From assembly GCF_009724245.1 (NCBI RefSeq), contig NZ_WNNK01000015.1:1-64000 (forward strand): DNA of 64,000 nucleotides, given 5' to 3'. This DNA comes from Pseudomonas spelaei. Its GTDB lineage: Bacteria; Pseudomonadota; Gammaproteobacteria; Pseudomonadales; Pseudomonadaceae. The notes under the pieces were generated by a model. The model was not told the origin of the DNA. It saw nothing but the letters and a program-made list of their open reading frames with translations, and ran no database searches. Numbering within the stretch: the stretch's first letter is position 1; each line of letters starts with the position of its first letter. Position numbers and translations under genes: made by a program. Below are positions 44,275 to 52,610 of this stretch, piece by piece.

Positions 44275-45833
44275 CCGCCAAAGAGCATAAGCGCCAACCC
44301 ATTTCCACGGGGTCCGAATGGACCTTCGAACTGATCCAGGCCTATGACCGCGAAATCAGCCGCATCGCGGCAGGTTATGCCCTGGACACCTACCCCAACC
44401 AGATCGAAGTGATCACCGCCGAACAAATGATGGACGCCTACGCATCCGTGGGAATGCCCTTGGGCTATCACCACTGGTCCTACGGCAAACACTTCCTCAG
44501 TACCGAAAAGTCCTATACCCGTGGGCAGATGGGCCTGGCCTACGAAATCGTCATCAACTCAGACCCCTGCATCGCCTACCTGATGGAAGAAAACACCATC
44601 TGCATGCAGGCGCTGGTGGTAGCCCATGCGTGCTATGGGCATAACAGCTTTTTCAAGGGCAACTACCTGTTCCGCACTTGGACAGATGCCAGCTCGATCA
44701 TTGATTACCTGGTGTTCGCCAAGCAGTACATCATGCAATGCGAGGAGCGCCACGGGATCGATGCCGTGGAAGACTTGCTGGACTCCTGCCACGCCCTGAT
44801 GAACTACGGGGTCGATCGCTACAAGCGGCCTTACCCGATATCTGCCGAGGAAGAACGGCTGCGCCAGAAAGATCGCGAAGAACATCTGCAAAAGCAGATC
44901 AACGACCTGTGGCGCACCATTCCCAAGCGTGCCGGCAAGAACAGCGACAAGGACAATGCTCGCTTTCCCGCCGAACCTCAGGAAAACATCCTGTATTTCC
45001 TCGAAAAACACGCGCCACTGCTGGAGCCGTGGCAGCGCGAAATCGTGCGAATCGTGCGCAAGATAGCCCAGTATTTTTACCCTCAGCGCCAGACCCAAGT
45101 GATGAACGAAGGTTGGGCAACGTTCTGGCACTACACGCTGATGAACGACCTGTACGACGAAGGGCTGGTAACCGACGGTTTCATGATGGAGTTCCTGACG
45201 TCCCACACCAGCGTGGTCTTCCAACCCGGCTTCGACAGCCCCTATTACAGCGGCATCAACCCCTACGCCCTGGGTTTTGCCATGTACCGGGACATTCGCC
45301 GCATATGCGAACACCCCACCGACGAGGATCGCCACTGGTTCCCGGACATCGCCGGCAGCGACTGGCTGTCGACCATCAAGTTCGCCATGAGCAGCTTCAA
45401 GGACGAAAGCTTCATCCTGCAGTACCTGTCACCCCAGGTAATTCGTGATCTCAAGCTGTTCAGCATCATGGATGACGACCTCAAGGACGACTTGCTGGTG
45501 CCGGCCATTCATGACGAACCGGGCTACCGCACCATCCGCGAAACCCTGGCAGCGCAGTACAACCTGGGTAACCGCGAGCCTAACGTGCAGATCTACAGCA
45601 TCGACGTACGCGGCGATCGCTCGCTGACCTTGCGCCACCAGCAACACGACCGCAAACCGCTGGGCGAGTCCACGGACGAGGTCCTCAAGCACCTGCATCG
45701 GCTGTGGGGGTTCGATATCCACCTGGAGACGCTGCAAGGCGACCAGATCATGAAAACCCATCATGTGCCGCCCCGTAACGAGCACAGCGATAACGATTAC
45801 GGCCGCCTGGACCTGGCCGTCGTGCATCTCTGA
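44271..45833 (+). CDS. SpoVR family protein
   Basis: YcgB-type protein of 520 residues; the name comes from a Bacillus spore-cortex protein. It is uniformly collinear with the family, with conserved GMPLGYHHWSYGKHF, NEGWATFWHY and histidine-rich segments suggestive of metal binding. No biochemical activity is established. The ATGA overlap with yeaH marks an operon. A strong hairpin follows its stop. Confidence 0.92.
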   Translation: MTAKEHKRQPISTGSEWTFELIQAYDREISRIAAGYALDTYPNQIEVITAEQMMDAYASVGMPLGYHHWSYGKHFLSTEKSYTRGQMGLAYEIVINSDPCIAYLMEENTICMQALVVAHACYGHNSFFKGNYLFRTWTDASSIIDYLVFAKQYIMQCEERHGIDAVEDLLDSCHALMNYGVDRYKRPYPISAEEERLRQKDREEHLQKQINDLWRTIPKRAGKNSDKDNARFPAEPQENILYFLEKHAPLLEPWQREIVRIVRKIAQYFYPQRQTQVMNEGWATFWHYTLMNDLYDEGLVTDGFMMEFLTSHTSVVFQPGFDSPYYSGINPYALGFAMYRDIRRICEHPTDEDRHWFPDIAGSDWLSTIKFAMSSFKDESFILQYLSPQVIRDLKLFSIMDDDLKDDLLVPAIHDEPGYRTIRETLAAQYNLGNREPNVQIYSIDVRGDRSLTLRHQQHDRKPLGESTDEVLKHLHRLWGFDIHLETLQGDQIMKTHHVPPRNEHSDNDYGRLDLAVVHL

Positions 45834-45839
45834 AACGGC

Positions 45840-45893
45840 AAAGCCTCCATTGGCGAGGCGCAGGCGTTATCCTGTGCCGCTAATGGAGGCTTT
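45840..45893 (+). terminator. Hairpin after spoVR that contains the cca ribosome site
   Basis: A perfect 12-bp stem (45840-45851 with 45882-45893) around a 30-base loop ends in TTTTT, as an intrinsic terminator would. Its 3' arm includes GGAGG at 45885-45889, 7 bp before the cca ATG, so the folded form would hide that site. Confidence 0.75.
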
Positions 45894-45896
45894 TTC

Positions 45897-47126
45897 ATGC
45901 GAATCTACAAAGTCGGTGGTGCGGTGCGTGACCGCCTGCTGGGCATTCCCGTTACCGATATCGACCGTGTCGTCGTCGGCGCCACTGCTGAAGAAATGCT
46001 CGCCCAGGGCTTCAAACCGGTGGGCTCTGACTTTCCCGTATTCCTGGACCCGAAGAACGGCGACGAGTACGCCCTCGCCCGCACCGAGCGCAAGAGTGGC
46101 CGGGGTTACGGTGGCTTTGTCTTTCACGCCAGCCCCGAAGTGACTCTGGAAGAAGACCTGATCCGTCGCGACCTGACCATCAACGCCATGGCCGAAGATG
46201 ACGACGGCAACTTGACCGATCCGTATCACGGCCAGCACGACCTTCAAGCTCGCATTCTGCGCCATGTTTCCCCGGCGTTTGCCGAAGATCCCCTCCGGGT
46301 CTTGCGTGTCGCCCGCTTCGCCGCCCGCTACGCCAGCCTGGGTTTCACCGTGGCACCCGCGACACTTGAATTGATGCGCCAACTCAGCGATTCCGGCGAA
46401 CTGGAAGCCTTGACGCCGGAACGCAGTTGGAAGGAAATTTCCCGGGCACTGATGGAGGATCAACCTCAGGTGTTTATTCAGGTACTGCGGGACTGCGACG
46501 CACTGAAAACCCTGATGCCGGAAGTGGACGCTCTGTTTGGTGTACCGCAACCCGAAACTCATCATCCCGAGATCGATACAGGCGTCCATACCCTGAGCGT
46601 ACTCGAGCAGGCCGCACGCCACGCTCAACCTTTGACCGTGCGCTGGGCTTGCCTGCTTCACGATCTGGGCAAAGGCCTGACGCCTGTGGATAAGTTGCCG
46701 CAGCATATTGCCCACGAGCACAGGGGCTTGCGGCTGATCAAGGCGGTTAACGAGCGCTTCAAGGTGCCGAGGGATTGCCAGGAACTGGCGCTATTGGTAG
46801 GCGAATACCATACCCATGGTCATCGGGCCCTGGAGCTGAAGCCCTCGACGTTGCTGGAGTTGCTGCAAAGCTTTGACGCCTATCGTCGCCCGCAGCGCTT
46901 CGAGGAATTTGTGGTGGCGTGCGAAATGGATGCTCGCGGTCGCAAAGGCTTTGAGCAGAGAAGTTATCCACAGGCGGATTATTTGCGCGGCGCGGCACTG
47001 GCAGCACGGAGCGTTGCCGTTGCGCCATTGCTGGATCAGGGCTTCAAGGGCCCAGAGCTGGGTGAGGCGCTCAAGCGCGAACGACTCAAGGCGTTGAAAG
47101 CCTACAAAGAGCAAAAACCTTTGTAG
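45897..47126 (+). CDS. cca: Multifunctional CCA tRNA nucleotidyltransferase
   Basis: Adds and repairs the 3' CCA end of tRNAs; 409 residues. The nucleotidyltransferase signature is GGAVRDRLLG with the DID-type carboxylates after it, then RRDLTINAMA. A C-terminal HD phosphohydrolase domain has LLHDLGKG and HEHRG. The ATG at 45897 has a perfect GGAGG 7 bp before it, embedded in a hairpin. Convergent with folK. Confidence 0.95.
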   Translation: MRIYKVGGAVRDRLLGIPVTDIDRVVVGATAEEMLAQGFKPVGSDFPVFLDPKNGDEYALARTERKSGRGYGGFVFHASPEVTLEEDLIRRDLTINAMAEDDDGNLTDPYHGQHDLQARILRHVSPAFAEDPLRVLRVARFAARYASLGFTVAPATLELMRQLSDSGELEALTPERSWKEISRALMEDQPQVFIQVLRDCDALKTLMPEVDALFGVPQPETHHPEIDTGVHTLSVLEQAARHAQPLTVRWACLLHDLGKGLTPVDKLPQHIAHEHRGLRLIKAVNERFKVPRDCQELALLVGEYHTHGHRALELKPSTLLELLQSFDAYRRPQRFEEFVVACEMDARGRKGFEQRSYPQADYLRGAALAARSVAVAPLLDQGFKGPELGEALKRERLKALKAYKEQKPL

Positions 47127-47135
47127 GCAACGTCT

Positions 47136-47654
47136 CTACAACAGGCTATCAGGCGTCAGTTGCTGCGTTCGCCATTCGAATGCAACTGGCGCCAATACCT
47201 GATCGATTTGCGCATCTCGCCACAGCGAAGCGAACGTCTTGCCCACTTCAGGATGCAAGCGATCCGGCGCCATCAGCGACAACGGCCACAGTACAAACGC
47301 ATTTTTCAAGATCTCCGCCCGAGGCAGGATCAGGCCGTCAAAGTTACCCACCAGCTCGCCGTACAGCAGCACGTCGATATCCAGCGGCAAACCCTTGCGG
47401 TCCGGCGCATAACGACCATTGTCAGCCTCGATGAATTTCAGCCGGCGATCCAGTTCCATCAGCGGCAAATCGGTATACGCCGACACCACCAGATTGAAAA
47501 ACGGACCACTCTTGATGCCCACCGGCTGGCTTTCGAATACCGCCGAGCAGCGCATATCCGTCAAAAAGCCCGCCAACGCGTCAAGGCCGGCGCGTAAATG
47601 GGGCTCGCGCTCGATGTTGCTGCCAAGACCGAGGTAAACCTGAGTTAGCGACAT
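47136..47654 (-). CDS. folK: 2-amino-4-hydroxy-6-hydroxymethyldihydropteridine pyrophosphokinase
   Basis: Folate pathway kinase of 172 residues. VYLGLGSNIEREPHL opens the protein; the PPPK signature PLDIDVLLYGE is in the middle, preceded by DRKGL. It overlaps folB by 10 bp. Convergent with cca by 9 bp. Confidence 0.93.
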   Translation of the reverse strand: MSLTQVYLGLGSNIEREPHLRAGLDALAGFLTDMRCSAVFESQPVGIKSGPFFNLVVSAYTDLPLMELDRRLKFIEADNGRYAPDRKGLPLDIDVLLYGELVGNFDGLILPRAEILKNAFVLWPLSLMAPDRLHPEVGKTFASLWRDAQIDQVLAPVAFEWRTQQLTPDSLL

Positions 47655-47998
47655 CCGCGCTCGATCTCCACGCCCACACCCTTGGCAGCCGGGACGGCAC
47701 CAGGCTTGGTCAGTTTGAGGTGCAACCAGGGAATCTGGAATTCACTCATCAGCACTTCTGCCAGGCGCTCGGCAAAGGTTTCCACCAGTTGGAACTGTGC
47801 CTGCTCGGCAAAGGCCTGGATGCGCGCCGAAACACTGGCGTAATCCAGCGCCAGGGTCAGGTCGTCACCGGCCGCGGCCGGGCGGTTATCCCAGGCGAAG
47901 CTCAGGTCCAGACGCAGGCATTGCCGGATGCCACGCTCCCAGTCGTAGGCCCCGATCACGGTGTCGACTTCCAGGCCTTCGATAAACACTCTGTCCAA
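47645..47998 (-). CDS. folB: Dihydroneopterin aldolase
   Basis: Folate pathway aldolase of 117 residues. Conserved EGLEVDTVIGAYDWERG and LKLTKPGAVPAAKGVGVEIER are present. No in-frame ATG fits; the TTG at 47998 opens (M)DRVFIEGLEV and has GGAGAAGAG about 7 bp upstream. A second TTG 8 codons earlier lacks that site. Overlaps folK by 10 bp. Confidence 0.88.
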   Translation of the reverse strand: MDRVFIEGLEVDTVIGAYDWERGIRQCLRLDLSFAWDNRPAAAGDDLTLALDYASVSARIQAFAEQAQFQLVETFAERLAEVLMSEFQIPWLHLKLTKPGAVPAAKGVGVEIERGCR

Positions 47999-48072
47999 GC
48001 ACTCTTCTCCGCAGCACGACAAGGGCGCAATGCCCCGTTAGAATCAGGGCGTCCTCGCCCGGAATAGTTAGC

Positions 48073-48642
48073 ATGTTTTGGTTACTGGCGACCCTCGCCT
48101 ACCTGCTTGGCTCTCTGTCCTTCGCCATTTTGCTCAGCCGCCTGACGGGAAATCCCGATCCGCGAATGAGTGGTTCAGGCAATGCCGGCGCCACCAATAT
48201 GTTGCGCCTGGCCGGCAAAAAACTCGCCGTACTCACGCTGTTCGGCGACGTCTGCAAAGGCTTGCTACCGGTAATGATCGCCGATTTCGCAGGCCTCTCC
48301 CTGCAACAGCAAGCCTGGATCGGCGTCTGCGCAGTCCTGGGCCATCTGTTTCCCCTGTACTTTCGCTTTCGCGGTGGCAAGGGTGTCGCCACAGCCGCTG
48401 GCATGCTGCTGGGGATCTACCCTCCTGCAGCTCTCCTGGCCATCCTCGCCTGGCTGCTGACGTTCTACCTGACTCGCACCAGCTCCCTGGCCGCCTTGAT
48501 CGCCACGCCACTTACCCTGCCATTGCTGGCCTGGCAGGAACCGGCAGCGCTGGTACCGATGAGCGTACTTACCCTGCTGATCGTCTGGCGCCACCGCGGC
48601 AATTTACGCGACCTGTTTGCAGGGCGCGAACGGCATTTTTAA
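48073..48642 (+). CDS. plsY: Acyl-phosphate glycerol-3-phosphate acyltransferase
   Basis: Inner-membrane enzyme of 189 residues with five or so helices that acylates glycerol-3-phosphate. Conserved loops are GSLSFAILLSRL, GSGNAGATNMLR, FGDVCKG and FRGGKGVATAAG. Divergent from folB and convergent with tsaD. Confidence 0.95.
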   Translation: MFWLLATLAYLLGSLSFAILLSRLTGNPDPRMSGSGNAGATNMLRLAGKKLAVLTLFGDVCKGLLPVMIADFAGLSLQQQAWIGVCAVLGHLFPLYFRFRGGKGVATAAGMLLGIYPPAALLAILAWLLTFYLTRTSSLAALIATPLTLPLLAWQEPAALVPMSVLTLLIVWRHRGNLRDLFAGRERHF

Positions 48643-48675
48643 ATACGCCCGATGAGCCCGGCTCACGTTCGCTGA

Positions 48676-49701
48676 TTACAACGGCGACAGCTGTTCCATG
48701 GGCCAGCGCGCCTGCACGCTGATTGCCAGGCTTTCATGCTGCCCGGCTTGCAGACGCTGGCAGCCGGCAAAGGCAATCATTGCGCCATTATCGGTGCAGA
48801 ACTCTGGACGCGCATAAAACACGTCGCCGTTCATATCGCCGAGCATTTTCTCCAGTGACGTGCGCAACGCCTTGTTGGCGCTGACGCCGCCAGCGATCAC
48901 CAGACGCTTCATGCCCGCCTGCTTCAGGGCTCGCTTGCACTTGATAGTCAAAGTCTCCACCACGGCCTGCTGGAACGCCAGCGAGATGTCGCAACGGGCT
49001 TGCTCGCTGTCGTCTCCGGCGCTGACGCTCTGCTGCCAGGTATTGAGGGCGAAGGTTTTCAAGCCGCTGAAACTGAACATCAGACCAGGCCGATCACACA
49101 TCGGGCGCGGGAAGAGGTAGCGCCCTGCGACGCCCTGCTCAGCCAGCCGAGCGATCTCCGGACCACCCGGATAGTTGAGACCCATCATCTTTGCGGTCTT
49201 GTCGAATGCTTCACCAGCAGCATCGTCCAGGGTTTCGCCCAGCAGGGTGTATTGACCGATTCCGTCGACCTGAACCAGCTGCGTATGCCCCCCCGAAACC
49301 AACAAAGCGACGAACGGGAACTCTGGCGGCTTTTTTTCCAGCATCGGTGCCAGTAAGTGGCCTTCCATATGGTGCACACCCAGGGCCGGAATACCCCAGG
49401 CAAACGCCAGCGCCTGGGCGCAAGAGGCCCCAACCAGCAGGGCTCCGACCAATCCTGGGCCGGCGGTGTAGGCAATCGCGTCGATCTCGGTCGGCACGCA
49501 GCCGGCCTCGTCCAACACTTGGCGAATCAATGGCAGCATGCGTTTGACATGGTCACGGCTGGCCAGCTCCGGCACCACGCCGCCATAGGCGCGGTGCAGG
49601 TCGATCTGACTGAACAGTGCATCGGCCAAGAGCCCGCGTTCACTGTCGTAAAGTGCGACACCGGTTTCATCGCAAGAGGTTTCTAATCCCAGTACTAGCA
49701 T
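48676..49701 (-). CDS. tsaD: tRNA N6-adenosine threonylcarbamoyltransferase
   Basis: Catalytic subunit (formerly Gcp/YgjD) for t6A modification, 341 residues. ASKHA fold; Fe ligands are the histidines of GVHHMEGHLLAP, and GLETSCDETGVALYD opens the protein. The pathway partners are elsewhere. Divergent from rpsU. Confidence 0.96.
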   Translation of the reverse strand: MLVLGLETSCDETGVALYDSERGLLADALFSQIDLHRAYGGVVPELASRDHVKRMLPLIRQVLDEAGCVPTEIDAIAYTAGPGLVGALLVGASCAQALAFAWGIPALGVHHMEGHLLAPMLEKKPPEFPFVALLVSGGHTQLVQVDGIGQYTLLGETLDDAAGEAFDKTAKMMGLNYPGGPEIARLAEQGVAGRYLFPRPMCDRPGLMFSFSGLKTFALNTWQQSVSAGDDSEQARCDISLAFQQAVVETLTIKCKRALKQAGMKRLVIAGGVSANKALRTSLEKMLGDMNGDVFYARPEFCTDNGAMIAFAGCQRLQAGQHESLAISVQARWPMEQLSPL

Positions 49702-49904
49702 GGGTTTGCGCCTTGTAGAGGCTGAATTCGAAGGCGCGCATAATAGTCGCCAGTCCTGCCCCCGACCAGCGGTTTTCGATCAGAGGCTTTGCATTCCGAG
49801 CAATGAGGGGTTAACATCCGCAACCCTTAAAAACCGACGACCTCAGCCGCGAATTTTTTGCGACGAGAACGTTGATTCCCGGTAATGAAAGAAGGTAGCT
49901 CTGG

Positions 49905-50120
49905 ATGCCAGCCGTCAAAGTAAAAGAGAACGAACCCTTCGACGTAGCTCTGCGTCGTTTCAAGCGCTCCTGCGAAAAAGCCGGTGTTCTGGCTGAAGTT
50001 CGTAGCCGCGAATTTTACGAGAAGCCAACTTCTGAGCGTAAGCGTAAAGCAGCAGCCGCTGTTAAGCGTCACGCCAAGAAAGTTCAGCGCGAGCAGCGCC
50101 GCGCCGTTCGTCTGTACTAA
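49905..50120 (+). CDS. rpsU: 30S ribosomal protein S21
   Basis: Small basic protein of 71 residues, [26 protein letters not shown]..., matching S21 over its entire length. An AAGG site precedes the ATG. It heads the macromolecular synthesis operon rpsU-dnaG-rpoD but is 461 bp from dnaG, with a hairpin after the stop. Confidence 0.97.
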
Positions 50121-50581
50121 TACACAGACGTTCGTAGCAAGCTTCTGCCAAGCCCGGCCCTCAGCCGGGCTGCTGGCATTTGCGGATATCGCTTGATGCT
50201 TCACTGTCAAAGCCGCACACGCGACCGAGACAAACTGCTTCACACGTCAGGACTGGCTCTTTTGCCAGCGGTGCACGTCTCTTCTGACGAGCCTAACAAG
50301 GCTACTGACGAGCACACTTATTTCTCAAGCAGACGATCAACAGGGTCGGCTGTGCCCACCAAATGAGCTTCCGAGGCCCTTCATTGGCCGAGACCGGACG
50401 CCAGGGCAATACTTTCAACTACGTCGAAGACTGATTGGAACTAACGTCAGTGAATGTTCGACAGATACACTTCCTGACAGACCAAGCCGACGATTGATGA
50501 TCGAGCCGCACGATACGCGCGCCTCGAGCACCTCGACCGCCGCGCGGGGCCCAATTTACGCGCAGTGATGACGAGAACGCC
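50121..50581 (+). other. Spacer between rpsU and dnaG with a leading hairpin
   Basis: Non-coding 461 bp. An 8-bp stem AGCCCGGC/GCCGGGCT (50151-50158 with 50164-50171) begins 30 bp after the rpsU stop but is not followed by a T-tract. CTGACGAGC is repeated at about 50285 and 50306. I see no plausible gene. E. coli has an internal terminator and processing site in the same place, so this hairpin may play that part. Confidence 0.5.
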
Positions 50582-52543
50582 ATGGCCGGGCTAATTCCCC
50601 AGAGCTTTATTGACGACCTTCTGAACCGCACCGACATCGTCGATGTAGTCAGCTCGCGCCTGCAAATGAAGAAGGCCGGCAAGAATTACACCGCCTGCTG
50701 CCCGTTCCACAAAGAAAAGACGCCATCATTCAGCGTCAGTCCCGACAAGCAGTTCTACTACTGCTTCGGCTGTGGCGCGGGTGGTAATGCCCTCGGCTTC
50801 ATCATGGACCACGACAACCTGGACTTCCCCCAGGCCGTCGAGGAACTGGCGAAAGCCGCCGGCATGGAAATCCCTCGCGAAGAAAGTGGCCGGCCGCACA
50901 AACCCCGGCAACCCACCGATTCGCCGCTGTATCCACTGCTGACCGCCGCCGCAGACTTTTACCGCCAGGCGTTGAAGAGCCACCCACAGCGCAAAGCAGC
51001 CGTCGACTACCTCAAGGGCCGCGGCCTGACCGGGGAAATTGCCCGTGACTTCGGCCTCGGTTTCGCTCCGCCCGGCTGGGACAACCTCTACAAGCACCTG
51101 AGCAGTGACACCCTGCAGCAAAAAGCCATGATCGACGCCGGCCTGCTGGTGGAGAACGCCGAGACCGGCAAGCGCTATGACCGCTTCCGTGACCGGGTGA
51201 TGTTCCCAATCCGTGACAGCCGCGGCCGGATCATCGCCTTTGGCGGACGCGTGCTGGGTGACGACAAACCCAAATACCTGAACTCACCGGAAACCCCGGT
51301 GTTTCACAAGGGCCAGGAACTCTATGGCCTGTTCGAAGCACGCAAGAACAACCGCAACCTCGATGAAATTATCGTGGTTGAAGGCTATATGGACGTTATT
51401 GCCCTTGCCCAGCAAGGCTTGCGCAATGCGGTGGCCACCCTCGGCACTGCCACCAGCGAAGAGCACTTGAAGCGACTGTTTCGCGTCGTGCCCAACGTTT
51501 TGTTCTGCTTCGACGGCGACCAGGCTGGCCGTAACGCTGCCTGGCGCGCTCTGGAATCGACACTTTCGAGCTTGCAGGACGGGCGACGCGCGCGCTTCCT
51601 GTTTCTACCCGAAGGTGAAGACCCGGATACCCTGGTCCGCTCTGAAGGCACCGACGCGTTCCGCGCCCGCATCAATCAGCACGCACAACCGTTGGCCGAT
51701 TACTTTTTCCAGCAACTGACCGAAGAGTCCGATCCGCGCTCCCTCGAAGGCAAGGCCCATATGGTCACCCTCGCAGCACCGCTGATCGACAAGGTTCCGG
51801 GTGCGAACCTGCGGACACTGATGCGTCAGCGCCTGCTGGAAATCACCGGTTTGAGTGGCGAGGCGGTCAGCCAGATGGTGCACAGCGCACCTCAAGAGGC
51901 CCCGCCCGCCTACGACCCGGGCATCGATTACGACGCCATGCCGGACTACGGCGACTTTCACCAACCGCAGGAGGCTTACACGCCTCAGCAGGAGTGGACG
52001 CCGAAAAAACCTGGTGCTGGTGGCAAGAAATGGGACAAGAAACCCTGGGATAAAAACGGCAAGCGCGGCGGTGACCGTGACGAACCTCGCGGTCCACGCG
52101 TCCCAGCAGCGGTAGAACCACCCACGATGGCGGCGCTGCGCACTCTTTTGCATCACCCACAGCTGGCACAGAAAGTTGAAGACGCCGGGCACTTTGCGGC
52201 CGAAGACCACACCAACACTCAACTGTTGGTGGCCCTGCTCGAAGCCGTGCAGAAGAATCCTAAGCTAAACTCATTCCAGTTGATTGCTCGCTGGCATGGC
52301 ACCGAACAGGGCCGTTTGCTCAAGGCATTGGCGGAAAAGGAGTGGCTGATTGATGGCGACAACCTTGAACAACAGTTTTTCGACACCATTACTAGCTTGT
52401 CAGCTCGTCAACGCGAGCGAAATTTGGAACAACTTCTTCGCAAAGCACGTCAGAGCGAATTGACTGCCGAAGAGAAAAATCAACTGCGCGACCTTTTAAG
52501 TCGCAATGTTTCCGCATCAAACCCGACCTCAGCTGGCGTGTGA
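50582..52543 (+). CDS. dnaG: DNA primase
   Basis: Primase of 653 residues. The zinc finger is C40-H43-C61-C64 (CCPFHKEKTPSF...CFGCGAGG). The TOPRIM core has IIVVEGYMDVIAL and FCFDGDQAGRNAA. A Gly/Pro/Lys-rich linker (about 450-510) precedes the DnaB-binding C-domain. The start is the ATG at 50582 (MAGLIPQSFIDDLLNRTDIVDVV); its ribosome site is weak, as for low-abundance primase in other bacteria. rpoD follows at 67 bp. Confidence 0.97.
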   Translation: MAGLIPQSFIDDLLNRTDIVDVVSSRLQMKKAGKNYTACCPFHKEKTPSFSVSPDKQFYYCFGCGAGGNALGFIMDHDNLDFPQAVEELAKAAGMEIPREESGRPHKPRQPTDSPLYPLLTAAADFYRQALKSHPQRKAAVDYLKGRGLTGEIARDFGLGFAPPGWDNLYKHLSSDTLQQKAMIDAGLLVENAETGKRYDRFRDRVMFPIRDSRGRIIAFGGRVLGDDKPKYLNSPETPVFHKGQELYGLFEARKNNRNLDEIIVVEGYMDVIALAQQGLRNAVATLGTATSEEHLKRLFRVVPNVLFCFDGDQAGRNAAWRALESTLSSLQDGRRARFLFLPEGEDPDTLVRSEGTDAFRARINQHAQPLADYFFQQLTEESDPRSLEGKAHMVTLAAPLIDKVPGANLRTLMRQRLLEITGLSGEAVSQMVHSAPQEAPPAYDPGIDYDAMPDYGDFHQPQEAYTPQQEWTPKKPGAGGKKWDKKPWDKNGKRGGDRDEPRGPRVPAAVEPPTMAALRTLLHHPQLAQKVEDAGHFAAEDHTNTQLLVALLEAVQKNPKLNSFQLIARWHGTEQGRLLKALAEKEWLIDGDNLEQQFFDTITSLSARQRERNLEQLLRKARQSELTAEEKNQLRDLLSRNVSASNPTSAGV

Positions 52544-52557
52544 GGTCATAGCTCGGG

Positions 52558-52563
52558 TATAAT
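52558..52563 (+). promoter_or_regulatory. TATAAT element upstream of rpoD
   Basis: A perfect -10 hexamer lies 48 bp before the rpoD ATG, in the dnaG-rpoD spacer. No clear -35 is visible. An extra promoter before rpoD is known in E. coli. Confidence 0.4.
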
Positions 52564-52610
52564 CCTCGGCTTGTTTTTTGCCCGCCAAGACCTTCAGTGG
52601 ATAGGGTGTT

